From contig NZ_QTJY01000020.1 of NCBI RefSeq assembly GCF_003703975.1, positions 45,358 to 109,357 on the forward strand: DNA of 64,000 bases, written 5' to 3'. This stretch comes from Larkinella soli. Its GTDB lineage: Bacteria > Bacteroidota > Bacteroidia > Cytophagales > Spirosomataceae. Positions 18,112 through 26,290 of the stretch are shown here, piece after piece. Below the pieces are notes generated by a model. The model was not told the origin of the DNA. It saw nothing but the letters and a program-made list of their open reading frames with translations, and did not search any database. Each line of letters starts with the position of its first letter. Positions within the stretch are counted from its first letter, which is position 1. The position numbers and the translations under genes are program-made.

Positions 18112-18645
18112 ATGACTTTACCAACGTTGCCGGCCGCCGTCGAGGAGATTCTGAGGGCGGGCCACTCCCCGGCCGAAACCCTGAACCAGGTGGTGCGGGC
18201 CGTCGGAACGGCTCTGCAGGCCGACCGATGCTTCCTGTACGTACGGCAGCCCGATCAGGGCCGGGGACGAACCGCTTTCTGCTGGCGGAGAAACGAGACC
18301 ATACCCGACAAAAATACCATTCAGCCGGACTGGCAGCCCGACACCGGTGAGCTTCCCGCCCAGGACCCCCTGATCCGGGCGGGGCTGGCCATGAAACCGT
18401 CGGTCTATGTCGATGATGTGGAAACCGCCGGCCCCGAGGTACTCAACCGGCAGTTCGAGCAGGAGACGTTCGGGCACCGGGCGTTGATTCATGCCCATAT
18501 CCAGCATGACGGCCGGCTATGGGGCATCCTGCAACCCTGCCTCTTTGGCCGCCCCCGGCACTGGACCGACGACGAAAAGGCGCAGATCGAAGCCATCCTG
18601 CCGCGATTACAGCCCGTCATTGCCGCTTTTGTCGCCACTGCCTGA
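18112..18645 (+). CDS. Stand-alone GAF-domain protein
   Basis: This 177-residue protein is essentially one GAF domain: helix VEEILRAGHSPAETLNQVVRAVGTALQADRCFLYV, a central sheet, and ALIHAHIQHDGRLWGILQPCLFG with RHWTDDEKAQIEAILPRL at the end. This form is common in the sensory part of phytochrome-like kinases. Free-standing GAF proteins bind small ligands or chromophores. A cysteine lies in CFLYV, but nothing proves chromophore attachment. It converges with the permease gene on the other strand. It lies 31 bases after the membrane protein, possibly in the same transcript. Confidence 0.75.
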   Translation: MTLPTLPAAVEEILRAGHSPAETLNQVVRAVGTALQADRCFLYVRQPDQGRGRTAFCWRRNETIPDKNTIQPDWQPDTGELPAQDPLIRAGLAMKPSVYVDDVETAGPEVLNRQFEQETFGHRALIHAHIQHDGRLWGILQPCLFGRPRHWTDDEKAQIEAILPRLQPVIAAFVATA

Positions 18646-18694
18646 GGGGGGGTTGAGGAAGGGTTTTGTCATCCCGGAGCCAGGACCTGGCTGA

Positions 18695-21436
18695 TTATTC
18701 CGCCCGCAGGCTTTTGACGGGGTTCGTCAGGGCGGCTTTAATGGCCAGATAGCCGACGGTCAGAACGGCGACGGAAGCCGCCAGCCCGCCCGCCAGGGCA
18801 AAAATCCACCAGCCGATGTCGATTCTGTAGGCGAAGTCTCCCAGCCACCGGCTCATGGTGTAGCCGGCAATCGGTGACGCAATCGCGAGGGCAATCAGAA
18901 TCAGTTTCAGATACTGGGTCAGCAGCAGCGTGACGATGCCGGCGACGGAGGCTCCCAGCACTTTCCGAACGCCGATCTCCTTCGTCCGCTGGTGGGTCGT
19001 CAGGGCGGCCAGTCCGAACAGACCCAGACAGGAAATCAGCACGGCTAATCCGGCGAAGACCCCGAAAAGCTGTCCGATCCGCCGTTCGGACTGGTACATG
19101 GTATTGAACCGATCGTTCAGGAAGGAATAGGCGAAGGGATTGCCCGTCTCCGCCTTCCACCGCTGTTCGATATCGTTCAGCAGCCTGGGCAGGTCGTCCG
19201 TCCGGATGCGCAGGGCCAGCTGCCCATGGTCTTCGCCATAGAACATGACCAGGGGCGCGATGTGCTGATGCATGGATTCGAAGTGGAAGTCCTTCACCAC
19301 CCCGACGACGGTATAGGTCCGTTTGCTTCCCTCGGTTCCGTCGCCCACCGTGGAAAGCTGCCGACCAATCGGCGATCCGGCCGGTCCGCCGGCGGGGTTC
19401 CCGAAACCGTAGGCCCGGACGGCCGCTTCATTCAGCAGGACCGACGCGCTTTCGGAGGGCGACGCTTTTTTGAAATTGCGTCCCAGCACGAGACGAATTC
19501 CCAGGGTTGGAAGATAATCTTCGTCGATGAAGTAACCTTTCGAGCGGTGAATGACGGTTCTCGCTCCGTTTCTGACCTGAATCCCGTCTACGCTCTGGCT
19601 GGAGGCACCGGCCGGTAAAAAACCGGCGGCCGATACGCCGACGACGGACGACAGCCGGGCCAGTTCGGATTTGAAACCGTCGAATTTTGAACCCAGTACG
19701 TGCGTATCGTGTAAAACCAGCACCTGTTCCTTGTCGAAACCTACCTTCTTGTTTTGCATGAACCGCAGCTGCTGGTCGGCCACGATGGTGGCGATGAGGA
19801 TACCGATCGAAACCACGAACTGCCCCGTCACCAGGGTGTTCCGCAGCCAGCCGCTCCGCAGGCCCGCCTGCAGCCCGCCTTTCAGAACCGTTACGGGTTT
19901 GAACGACGACAGCACAAAAGCCGGGTAGCTGCCGGCCAGCAGACCGATCAGGAGGCAGGCCGGAATCGCCCCGGTCAGAATCCGGATACTGAAAATGTCG
20001 GCCGCGGTGAACTGTTTCCCGGCCAGCCCGTTGAAGCCGGGCAGCAACAGCAGGACGAGTCCCAGCGCCAGCCCAAGGGCCAGCAGGGTCAGCAGGACCG
20101 ACTCGGCCAGGAACTGAACGACCAGCTGCCGGCGGACGGAACCCAGCACCTTGCGGATGCCCACCTCGCGGGAGCGCCCGGCCGATCCGGCGGTGGACAG
20201 GTTCATGAAGTTGATACAGGCCAGCAGGAGGATAAACAGGGCAATCACCGAAAAAATATAGACATATTTCACGTCGCTGTTGGCCTCCAGTTCGTCGTCC
20301 AGGTCGGAATACAGATGAATGGCGGTTACGGGCTGGAAGCTGAAGCCGAAGCGGTTGCCTTTTTGCCGGAATTCGGAAAGAGACTGCCCGAAGAACTCTT
20401 TGATTTCCGGCGCGATGTATCTGGCGACGAAGCCCCGGCTCTGGTCTTCGACCTGCTGAATGGGGTAGCCTTTCCGCAACCGAAGGTAGGTGTAGGCCCC
20501 GCTGGCCAGCCATTTGCTGCCGTTCCGGACGGAATTGAGCGAGCCGAACATATCGTAATGAAAATGGGTGTTGGACGGAACGTCCGCGCAGACGCCGGTC
20601 ACCCGGAACAGGCCCAGCTGGCCCAGGGACAGTGTTTTCCCGACGGGGTCCGTCTCCCCGAAATATTTCCGGGCGACGGTTTGCGACAGGACCAGCGTGT
20701 TCGGTTCGGTCAGCGCGCGGACCCGGTGGCCTTTGAGCATCGGGATGGAGAAAACCGAAAAGAAGTTCGAGTCGACGAAGGCCACATTTTCTTCCTTGAT
20801 GATGTCCTGATGGTGTTTCACCAGAAAAGCGCCTTCCCGGCGCAGGCGGGTTACGGCCTCCACCCCGGGGCAGTCCCGCAGAAGTGCCTGCCCGGCCGGG
20901 CCGGGGGCGTAGGCCAGATCGATGTCCTTGTCGTCCATCCGGCCATACAGGGTCATGCGGTAAATCCGGTCCGAATCGGCGTGGTAGCGGTCGTAACTCA
21001 GTTCGTGCACCACGAAGAGGACGATCAGCAGGCAGGTGGCCAGCCCCACGGCCAGGCCGATAATATTGATGGCGGTGAAGGCCTTATGCCGCCACAGGTT
21101 CCGGAAAGCGATGGTCAGATAATTGGACAGCATGGCGAAAAACGGGGGATTAGCGTACTCGTTATCAAAGCGATGGAAGGGTTGGGCCGCCGGTCGTCTT
21201 GTAAAGAAAGGGGTAAAGCAGTGCATCACCTGCCGGACATACTCGCGTCGGGCGCGGGCCGGGCCGACCTGAGCCACCCGCTTCCGGAAGTTTTCATGTA
21301 AGTCGCCCTGGACATACTCCAGCAGGTGCGGGGCAACGAACCATTCGAGCAGCCGGTCGGCCCAGCGGGGCGGCTGGAAGGCCCCATCCTCGACTGGCCC
21401 GTCAGGGTCCGAAGGTAATTTGGACGGCTTTTTCAT
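18695..21436 (-). CDS. FtsX/MacB-type ABC permease with permease-prefix domain
   Basis: This 913-residue protein starts with a soluble prefix of about 95 residues (PRWADRLLEWFVAPHLLEYVQGDLHENF), the permease-prefix type seen in Cytophagales. Two FtsX/MacB modules follow. The first has the membrane entry NYLTIAFRNLWRHKAFTAINIIGLAVGL and a periplasmic MacB-PCD domain, with four helices in each half and GIRKVLGS / GVRKVLGA coupling motifs. Such permeases export or sense peptides, lipids or drugs with a separate ATPase; none is encoded nearby. The PadR regulator gene ends 6 bases upstream, so PadR probably controls this gene. Confidence 0.9.
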   Translation of the reverse strand: MKKPSKLPSDPDGPVEDGAFQPPRWADRLLEWFVAPHLLEYVQGDLHENFRKRVAQVGPARARREYVRQVMHCFTPFFTRRPAAQPFHRFDNEYANPPFFAMLSNYLTIAFRNLWRHKAFTAINIIGLAVGLATCLLIVLFVVHELSYDRYHADSDRIYRMTLYGRMDDKDIDLAYAPGPAGQALLRDCPGVEAVTRLRREGAFLVKHHQDIIKEENVAFVDSNFFSVFSIPMLKGHRVRALTEPNTLVLSQTVARKYFGETDPVGKTLSLGQLGLFRVTGVCADVPSNTHFHYDMFGSLNSVRNGSKWLASGAYTYLRLRKGYPIQQVEDQSRGFVARYIAPEIKEFFGQSLSEFRQKGNRFGFSFQPVTAIHLYSDLDDELEANSDVKYVYIFSVIALFILLLACINFMNLSTAGSAGRSREVGIRKVLGSVRRQLVVQFLAESVLLTLLALGLALGLVLLLLPGFNGLAGKQFTAADIFSIRILTGAIPACLLIGLLAGSYPAFVLSSFKPVTVLKGGLQAGLRSGWLRNTLVTGQFVVSIGILIATIVADQQLRFMQNKKVGFDKEQVLVLHDTHVLGSKFDGFKSELARLSSVVGVSAAGFLPAGASSQSVDGIQVRNGARTVIHRSKGYFIDEDYLPTLGIRLVLGRNFKKASPSESASVLLNEAAVRAYGFGNPAGGPAGSPIGRQLSTVGDGTEGSKRTYTVVGVVKDFHFESMHQHIAPLVMFYGEDHGQLALRIRTDDLPRLLNDIEQRWKAETGNPFAYSFLNDRFNTMYQSERRIGQLFGVFAGLAVLISCLGLFGLAALTTHQRTKEIGVRKVLGASVAGIVTLLLTQYLKLILIALAIASPIAGYTMSRWLGDFAYRIDIGWWIFALAGGLAASVAVLTVGYLAIKAALTNPVKSLRAE

Positions 21437-21442
21437 GGCGTC

Positions 21443-21796
21443 TTACATGGGATTGACCGACAAACCCAGAAGCTGAAGCTTGCCCTGGGGTATGGACTGC
21501 CAGAGCCGGGTGCGCACCTGCTGCATCTCCAGCAGGGCCTGACCGCCGGCGGCCGTCAGGGCAAACAGCCGCTTGCTCCGTCCGCCCCGTTCGGCGGTGG
21601 CCCCGCCCACCGAGGACGACAGAAAGCCTTTTTCTTCAAGCCGGTAAAGGGTCGTATGCACCGCGCCGATGGTGAAACTGCGGCCGGTTTGCTGCTGGAG
21701 CTGCTCCATGACCGGCACCCCGTAGACATCTTCGCTGCTGGCGGCCACCACCAGCAGCACCAGTTCTTCCAGTTCTCCCAGAACCGTCTTTTTCAT
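21443..21796 (-). CDS. PadR-family transcriptional regulator
   Basis: This 117-residue protein is a winged-helix PadR regulator: LGELEELVLLVVAASSEDVYGVPVMEQL, then the recognition helix region FTIGAVHTTLYRLEEKGFLSS and a wing with RGGRSKRLFALTAAG. The ATG at 21796 starts directly at the fold; a frame extending to 21826 adds ten residues without conserved character. It is the first gene of a two-gene operon with the FtsX permease, the usual arrangement of PadR regulators that relieve repression when a substrate is sensed. A palindrome just upstream is a likely operator. Confidence 0.92.
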   Translation of the reverse strand: MKKTVLGELEELVLLVVAASSEDVYGVPVMEQLQQQTGRSFTIGAVHTTLYRLEEKGFLSSSVGGATAERGGRSKRLFALTAAGGQALLEMQQVRTRLWQSIPQGKLQLLGLSVNPM

Positions 21797-21814
21797 GCGT
21801 GTATCGGGCCGATT

Positions 21815-21837
21815 GATTAGATACAATATCTTAAATC
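21815..21837. promoter_or_regulatory. Putative PadR operator palindrome
   Basis: An imperfect inverted repeat lies 19 bases upstream of the padR start: arms 21815-21823 (GATTAGATA) and 21827-21837 (TATCTTAAATC) around a CAA centre. The arms match except for two inserted bases. Its AT-rich character and position in the presumed padR promoter suggest autoregulation. This is inference; no promoter boxes are certain. Confidence 0.45.
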
Positions 21838-21855
21838 AAATCTGATGCCAGAGAT

Positions 21856-21884
21856 AAAAAAGGGCCTCAGCGCGCGTCGAGGCC
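21856..21884 (-). terminator. Minus-strand terminator-like hairpin
   Basis: A 6-bp GC stem (GGCCTC 21863-21868 with GAGGCC 21879-21884) is preceded on the plus strand by six A (21856-21861), so a minus-strand transcript would end in a U-run. It lies downstream of the methyltransferase terminator and upstream of padR, as a second stop on the same strand. Confidence 0.45.
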
Positions 21885-21920
21885 TTATAGAGAGGCTGCT
21901 CCTGTCCAGAAACGGACGCT

Positions 21921-21944
21921 TTCCTGTCCAGGATTGGACAGGAA
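21921..21944. repeat. Perfect palindrome TTCCTGTCCA-N4-TGGACAGGAA
   Basis: A perfect 10-bp inverted repeat with a 4-base spacer (GGAT) sits in the methyltransferase-padR gap. A further half copy, CCTGTCCA, begins at 21901. It lies between two minus-strand terminators. It may be a regulator binding site or a hairpin of a small transcript; no function is assigned. Confidence 0.5.
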
Positions 21945-21985
21945 GGTTCGCTGAACGGGATGAGGTGGCCGGCCCCGGTACCCAC

Positions 21986-22017
21986 AAAAAAAGCACCGGT
22001 CCATTCGGGACCGGTGC
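21986..22017 (-). terminator. Rho-independent terminator of the methyltransferase gene
   Basis: A perfect 10-bp stem, GCACCGGTCC (21993-22002) with GGACCGGTGC (22008-22017), flanks a 5-base loop. Seven A at 21986-21992 become a U-run on the minus strand. It starts 28 bases after the methyltransferase stop, the normal position for an intrinsic terminator. Confidence 0.85.
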
Positions 22018-22044
22018 AGTGGATTGGTGACGAAGTGAAACGAA

Positions 22045-22857
22045 TCAGCGCTTTACGGTGACTCGCAGAAACGTGGCCGGGATCCGGGTCGTGTTCGGGT
22101 CGGTGCTCTGGTTCTGGCTGGCGAACAGGGCTTCCAGTTCCCGTTGCAGGTCCCCGGCCTTCCCGTTCTTCTCCGCGGCTTCGAAGGCATTCATAGTCGG
22201 GCCGTAGTAGGTACGGAACCGATTCAGGAACTCCGACGTCGAAAAGGGAGCGATGAACGTATACGTATCCTTTTCAAAGGTGATATTTTCTTCCGGAATC
22301 CCGGCCTGTGCGAAGCGTTCCACCACCTGGCTCTCCACACCCCACAGCATGGGGCTGACGAAGCCCTCCGGGGGCGCCGGCGTGTAGGCCGAGCTGATCT
22401 TCAGAATCTGGGCCACCAGCGTGGGATCACCCGGAATCCAGTTGCCCATCACGATGCGGCCGCCCGGCCGGGTCACCCGCACCATTTCCCGGGCGACGTC
22501 GAACGGCCGAGGAGCGAACATGGCGCCGAAGATGCTGACCACCAGGTCGAAGGTTCCGTCATTGATCCAGCTCAGATCGGTCGCGTCGCCTTCCTGGATG
22601 GTGCAATTGGTCAGCCCTTCGCTCTGCGCCCGTTTGTTACCGGCGTCGACCAGGTTCCGGGCGATGTCGACGCCCAGCACTTTGGCGCCGGCTTTGGCGG
22701 ACGGGATGGCGGTCGTGCCGTCTCCGCAGCCCAGGTCGAGGACGTTCAGTCCTGCGGTGACCCCGATTTTTTCGATCAGGGCAGCCCCGCTTTCCCGCAT
22801 CGTTTCAGCCAGGCGAGTGAAGTCGCCTTTTTCCCATAAAGCTTTGTTAGGATTCAT
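22045..22857 (-). CDS. Class I SAM-dependent methyltransferase
   Basis: This 270-residue protein has the SAM-binding motif I VLDLGCGDGTTAIP (about residues 39-52), the acidic loop LGVDIARNLV and motif DATDLSW, followed by FDLVVSIFGAMFAPRPFDVAREMVRVTRPGGRIVMGNW. The pattern matches the UbiE/COQ5-like methyltransferases of small molecules. The C-terminal half (EENITFEKDTYTFIAPFSTSEFLNRFRTYYGPT) is typical of a group of uncharacterised bacterial methyltransferases. It lacks the cysteine set of arsenite methyltransferase ArsM. It is monocistronic, with its own terminator. Confidence 0.88.
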   Translation of the reverse strand: MNPNKALWEKGDFTRLAETMRESGAALIEKIGVTAGLNVLDLGCGDGTTAIPSAKAGAKVLGVDIARNLVDAGNKRAQSEGLTNCTIQEGDATDLSWINDGTFDLVVSIFGAMFAPRPFDVAREMVRVTRPGGRIVMGNWIPGDPTLVAQILKISSAYTPAPPEGFVSPMLWGVESQVVERFAQAGIPEENITFEKDTYTFIAPFSTSEFLNRFRTYYGPTMNAFEAAEKNGKAGDLQRELEALFASQNQSTDPNTTRIPATFLRVTVKR

Positions 22858-23079
22858 GATGTTTGTTCATTAGTCTTCCGATGCCGGCGCCCGCTGAGGC
22901 CCCTCCTGCCCCGGAAGAGTTGTGGATAAGATGATTAAAAGAGTAAAGAATTCCGTTTAGTTTTGCAACGAGCAACTGCAGATGCCGGCGGGAAAGAAAG
23001 GAAAAAGCTTCCTTTCAAAACCTGCACAAAGGTAGGGACGGCTTCCGTCAGGAAAATCAACGAAATCCGTGATTTTTAG

Positions 23080-23097
23080 GTCACTGAATTCGGTGAC
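23080..23097. promoter_or_regulatory. Near-palindromic 18-mer, operator-like
   Basis: GTCAC at 23080-23084 and GTGAC at 23093-23097 flank a TGAATTCG core; 16 of 18 positions are symmetric. It lies about 70 bases before the hydrolase start. The symmetry suggests a dimeric regulator site, which is inference only. Confidence 0.35.
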
Positions 23098-23121
23098 TTC
23101 CCATCTGCAGACTACGGGACC

Positions 23122-23140
23122 GGACCACCTCCGGCCCCGG
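23122..23140. repeat. Fragment of the GGACCACC repeat family
   Basis: This 19-base stretch (GGACCACCTCCGGCCCCGG) matches the left end of the inverted-repeat element at 14085-14222 with small differences. It stands alone with no opposite arm close by. Confidence 0.4.
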
Positions 23141-23170
23141 TATTTTCCGTTTCCAAACCCTCCTGATATC

Positions 23171-24454
23171 ATGTTCCGTCGCCGGCTTCTGCTGCTTTTC
23201 TGTGTTCTTTCCCTGGGGGCGGTTTTCGCCCAGACCCCGGCCGAAACCTTCATTGTGGGCGACCCGCTGCCCGATGCCCCCGAACTGGCCCCGCGCGGGG
23301 CCTACAAGGTGGGTGTTCGCACCCTGAAACTGACCAACCCCGGCCAGGCCGATATTCTGAAAGCCAAAGACGGCCGCGCCCCCGCCTATGATCGCCCCCT
23401 GACCGTGGAAGTCTGGTATCCGGCCCGCATCCCGGACGGGCAGGCCGAACTGACCCAGTATGAGCAGGTCATGGGGCTGGCCGGCAATCCGCAGCGGCCG
23501 CTGGTGCCCTATGCGTTTCCCGGCCGCGCCCTGCGGGATGCCGAACCCCAGAAACAAGGGGGGCCGTTTCCGCTGGTCATCGTCTCGCACGGCTTTCCCG
23601 GCTCCCGGTATCTGATGACCTACCTGACTGAAAATCTGGCGTCCAAAGGCTACGTGGTGGTCGCCATCGACCATACCGAGTCGACGTACCGGGATGTGGC
23701 GAACTTCAGCAGCACCCTGTTCCACCGGCCGCTCGACGACCTGTTCGTGCTGAACGAAATGGCCCGGCTGGGGGCCGGGAACAGCCGGTCTTTCCTGTCG
23801 GGATTACTGGACGCCGGCAAAACGGCCCTGATCGGCTACTCGATGGGCGGTTACGGGGTGCTGAACGTCGGGGGCGCCGGTTACAGCCAGCAGGCCGTCG
23901 GCTTCTTCAAACAGTTGGCCGGCAGCGACACGCTCCGGCTCCGTGCGGCCGGGTCGCCGGCGCTGTCGGCTCCGCCCGATCCCCGGATCAAAGCCATCGT
24001 GGCCTTCGCGCCCTGGGGCATGGAGCGGGGCGTGTGGGATGCCGAGGGCCTGGCCGGGCTTCGCCTGCCGACGCTGTTCATCGCCGGAGATCAGGACGAC
24101 ATTTCCGGGTATGAAAAAGGCATCAAAAAAATCTTCGAAGGGGCCGTCAATGCCGACCGGTATATGCTTACCTATGTCAACGCCCGGCACAACGTGGCGC
24201 CGAATGCCCCGGCAGCCGCCGTCCTCCGGCCCGGACTGCCCATCAACGAATACCAGCATTATGCCGAACCCGGCTGGAACGAGCGCCGGATCAACAACAT
24301 CAACCAGCACTTTGTGACGGCTTTTCTGGGATGGCATCTGAAGGGGCAGGACAACCAGAAGTACCTGAACGTCCCCGAAAAGGTCACCGACGGCCCCTGG
24401 CCCGGCTTCAAACCCCGCGCCGTCGGGCTGGAGATGCGGCACGCCAAACCGTAG
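23171..24454 (+). CDS. Secreted alpha/beta hydrolase, PAF-acetylhydrolase-like
   Basis: This 427-residue protein starts with a signal peptide (MFRRRLLLLFCVLSLGAVFAQ), which selects the ATG at 23171. It has the alpha/beta hydrolase order: oxyanion region LVIVSHGFPGSRYLMTYLTENLASKGYVVVAIDHTEST, nucleophile elbow GYSMGGYG, an acid in LFIAGDQDDISG and a histidine in YVNARHNVAPN. The layout resembles platelet-activating-factor acetylhydrolase-like and dienelactone-hydrolase-like enzymes of the Bacteroidota. It acts outside the cytoplasm on an ester of unknown nature. No linked genes suggest a pathway. Confidence 0.85.
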   Translation: MFRRRLLLLFCVLSLGAVFAQTPAETFIVGDPLPDAPELAPRGAYKVGVRTLKLTNPGQADILKAKDGRAPAYDRPLTVEVWYPARIPDGQAELTQYEQVMGLAGNPQRPLVPYAFPGRALRDAEPQKQGGPFPLVIVSHGFPGSRYLMTYLTENLASKGYVVVAIDHTESTYRDVANFSSTLFHRPLDDLFVLNEMARLGAGNSRSFLSGLLDAGKTALIGYSMGGYGVLNVGGAGYSQQAVGFFKQLAGSDTLRLRAAGSPALSAPPDPRIKAIVAFAPWGMERGVWDAEGLAGLRLPTLFIAGDQDDISGYEKGIKKIFEGAVNADRYMLTYVNARHNVAPNAPAAAVLRPGLPINEYQHYAEPGWNERRINNINQHFVTAFLGWHLKGQDNQKYLNVPEKVTDGPWPGFKPRAVGLEMRHAKP

Positions 24455-24484
24455 GAATACCGGCTATCCGATCCTCGTAACCTC

Positions 24485-24907
24485 ATGGAACAACGGCTGA
24501 TTCGTTACCTCAACACGGACCTCGATCTGGAAGCCGCCTTCGACCTGAGCCCGCTGGCCGAAGCGCTGGCCGCCCGCGGCCTTCTGGTGCTTCACGTGCG
24601 TCGGTGGGAGTCCGGCTCGTGGTCGGCCCGGCTGGAAACGGCGGTGCCGTTCACCGACCCCGATGCGAATCTTCAGGCCCTGCTTTCTGCCGTCGAAACC
24701 CTGGAAGGGCCGCTCCGAAGTCAGTGGGCGGCCTGCACGGTCCGGGCGTTCGACATGGGCTACGACAGCGGCCACGAACCCCGGAACTTCTACCGGCAGC
24801 TGACGCCCGCGACCCTGGGCCGGATGGCCGCCCTCAACGCGACCCTCGTCATCACGATCTATCCGCCCGAACCCGACGAATCGGACAACGGGAATTTATC
24901 CACCTGA
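24485..24907 (+). CDS. Small protein resembling the DUF4279 family
   Basis: This 140-residue protein has no signal peptide. Its layout, a basic strand with tryptophan (RRWESGSWSARLET), a middle helix (PDANLQALLSAVETLEGPLRSQW) and a C-terminal QLTPATLGRMAALNATLVITIY, resembles DUF4279 proteins, which occur as stand-alone and immunity-like proteins. The resemblance is by eye and the function is unknown. The next gene starts 13 bases after its stop, so the two may be co-transcribed. Confidence 0.65.
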   Translation: MEQRLIRYLNTDLDLEAAFDLSPLAEALAARGLLVLHVRRWESGSWSARLETAVPFTDPDANLQALLSAVETLEGPLRSQWAACTVRAFDMGYDSGHEPRNFYRQLTPATLGRMAALNATLVITIYPPEPDESDNGNLST

Positions 24908-24920
24908 ACCACACAGCCCC

Positions 24921-25418
24921 ATGAGAAAGCTGATCATCGAATCGACTCCCTCCCGAACGTTTACCTTACGAGAAGCCGGGTCCCAGCTGGCCACCCTGAC
25001 CTACGACAACTGGTTCTCCTTCAGCGCCCGGATTCAGCTGGCCGGCGGCACCGCCTACGAAGTCGACCCCAAAGGCTTCTGGGGCACCACGATCGAGCTG
25101 AAGCGGGAGCAGCAGGTGCTTCTGGACTTCCGGATGAACTGGAACGGCAGCATCATCCTTAAATCCCGTCTGGACGGCAACGAGAGAGAATTTGCCTTTA
25201 AAGCCAAAGGGGTTTGGCAGAGTTCGTACCTTCTTCAGGACCGGGAGCAGCGGAACTGGATGGCCGTGAAGCCGGATTTTAGCTGGCAGAAGTTCAATTA
25301 CAGCTTCGAAATTGAAGCGGAAGACATTTATCCCGACCGGGAGCTGAACGATCTGATGGTGATGATGGCGGTCCATTGCGCCAACTACTACATCACCATG
25401 ATGTCCGCCGGCAGTTAG
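24921..25418 (+). CDS. Conserved-looking small beta-rich protein, unknown
   Basis: This 165-residue protein is mostly alternating beta strands (IIESTPSRTFTLREAGSQLATLTYDNWFSF, IELKREQQVLLDFRMNWNGSIIL) and ends in a hydrophobic helix (LNDLMVMMAVHCANYYITMM). The twisted-sheet-plus-helix pattern is reminiscent of LURP-one/tubby-like folds, a weak suggestion only. It follows the DUF4279-like gene and its stop overlaps the xthA stop by 3 bases on the opposite strand. Confidence 0.6.
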   Translation: MRKLIIESTPSRTFTLREAGSQLATLTYDNWFSFSARIQLAGGTAYEVDPKGFWGTTIELKREQQVLLDFRMNWNGSIILKSRLDGNEREFAFKAKGVWQSSYLLQDREQRNWMAVKPDFSWQKFNYSFEIEAEDIYPDRELNDLMVMMAVHCANYYITMMSAGS

Positions 25419-26194
25419 GCCGGATTTTCAAGCTCGATCCAGACCGGGGCGTGGTCGCTGGTTTTCTCCCAGCCCCGGACCTGCCGGTCCACCCCGCCGG
25501 CTTTCAGACGGTTTCTCAGGGCGGGGCTCAGCAGAAAATGATCGATCCGGAGGCCGGCGTTGCGCCCGAAGGCATTGCGAAAGTAATCGTAGAACGTGTA
25601 GATTTTCTCGTTCGGATACAGCGTCCGGAGGGCGTCGGTCCAGCCCTGGGCCAGCAGTTGGCGGTAGGCCTCGCGAACCTCGGGGAGAAAGAGGGCGTCG
25701 GCGGTCCAGCTTTCGGGCCGGTACACGTCCATTTCCGTGGGAATCACGTTGTAGTCGCCCGCCAGCACGACCGGTTCCTCCTGCGCCAGCAGGGTCTGGG
25801 CGTGGTCCTGAAACCGCCGGAACCAGTCCAGTTTGTAGTCCAGTTTCGGGCCGGGGGCGGGGTTGCCGTTGGGCAGATACAGGCAGCCGACGAGGAGGCC
25901 GCCGACGCGGGCTTCGATGTACCGGCTGGGGGCGTCTTCCTCCTCCCCCGGCAGCACCCGCCGGATTTCCTGCGGCTCCCCGACCTTCGACAGGATGGCG
26001 ACGCCGTTCCAGCTTTTCTGACCGTGCCAGACGGCCTGATAACCGGCTTCCTGAATCGCCGTGAGGGGAAACTTCTCCTGGGGCGCTTTCAGCTCCTGTA
26101 GACAGACGATGTCGGGGGCGGTTTCCCGGAGCCAGCGCAGCAGCACCGGCAGGTGGCCGTTCACCCCGTTGACGTTATAGGTTGCTATTCTCAT
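25415..26194 (-). CDS. xthA: Exodeoxyribonuclease III (AP endonuclease)
   Basis: This 259-residue protein belongs to the exonuclease III/APE1 family of base-excision repair, which cuts at abasic sites and trims 3' ends. The start MRIATYNVNGVNGHLP is the usual first strand; IVCLQELKAP carries the metal-binding Glu, VVLAGDYNVIPTEMDVY the central Asp and Asn, and TSDHAPVWIEL the catalytic Asp-His pair. An upstream extension to 26230 has no family similarity, so 26194 is chosen. The gene is monocistronic. Confidence 0.93.
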   Translation of the reverse strand: MRIATYNVNGVNGHLPVLLRWLRETAPDIVCLQELKAPQEKFPLTAIQEAGYQAVWHGQKSWNGVAILSKVGEPQEIRRVLPGEEEDAPSRYIEARVGGLLVGCLYLPNGNPAPGPKLDYKLDWFRRFQDHAQTLLAQEEPVVLAGDYNVIPTEMDVYRPESWTADALFLPEVREAYRQLLAQGWTDALRTLYPNEKIYTFYDYFRNAFGRNAGLRIDHFLLSPALRNRLKAGGVDRQVRGWEKTSDHAPVWIELENPA

Positions 26195-26214
26195 GATCCG
26201 GAGGTTCTGAAACG

Positions 26215-26255
26215 GCGAAAAGCCGCTCAATTTTTCAATTAAGCGGCTTTTTCGC
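26215..26255 (-). terminator. Terminator downstream of the efflux operon
   Basis: A 13-bp stem (26215-26227 with 26242-26255, one bulged T) with U-rich flanks on both strands lies 36 bases after the stop of the outer-membrane factor gene. It should end the efflux transcript on the minus strand before xthA. Confidence 0.75.
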
Positions 26256-26290
26256 AGAAATTCCAGTTTTTCCGACAGAGCGGTTTTCCT

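Larger units (their letters stand above)
22858..23170. other. 313-base divergent intergenic region with inverted repeats
   Basis: No gene is supported here. The region must hold promoters for the methyltransferase (left) and the hydrolase (right). TAGTTTTG at 22958-22965 fits the Bacteroidota -7 pattern on the plus strand, but no clear -33 box accompanies it. A perfect hairpin (GAAAGGAA 22996-23003, TTCCTTTC 23009-23016) and a nearly symmetric 18-mer (23080-23097) lie between that box and the hydrolase start. A fragment of the GGACCACC repeat family covers 23122-23140. Confidence 0.5.

Noticed and set aside
19754..21301. 515-codon plus-strand frame across the permease gene
   Set aside because: It is antisense to a well-supported FtsX permease and shows low-complexity Gln/Gly/Asp-rich composition.
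22045..22857. The methyltransferase as ArsM for the ArsS-like cluster
   Set aside because: The arsenic-binding cysteine set is absent and the gene lies 35 kb from arsS.
22957..23253. Minus-strand open frame in the methyltransferase-hydrolase gap
   Set aside because: It overlaps the hydrolase signal peptide region and has no protein-like pattern.
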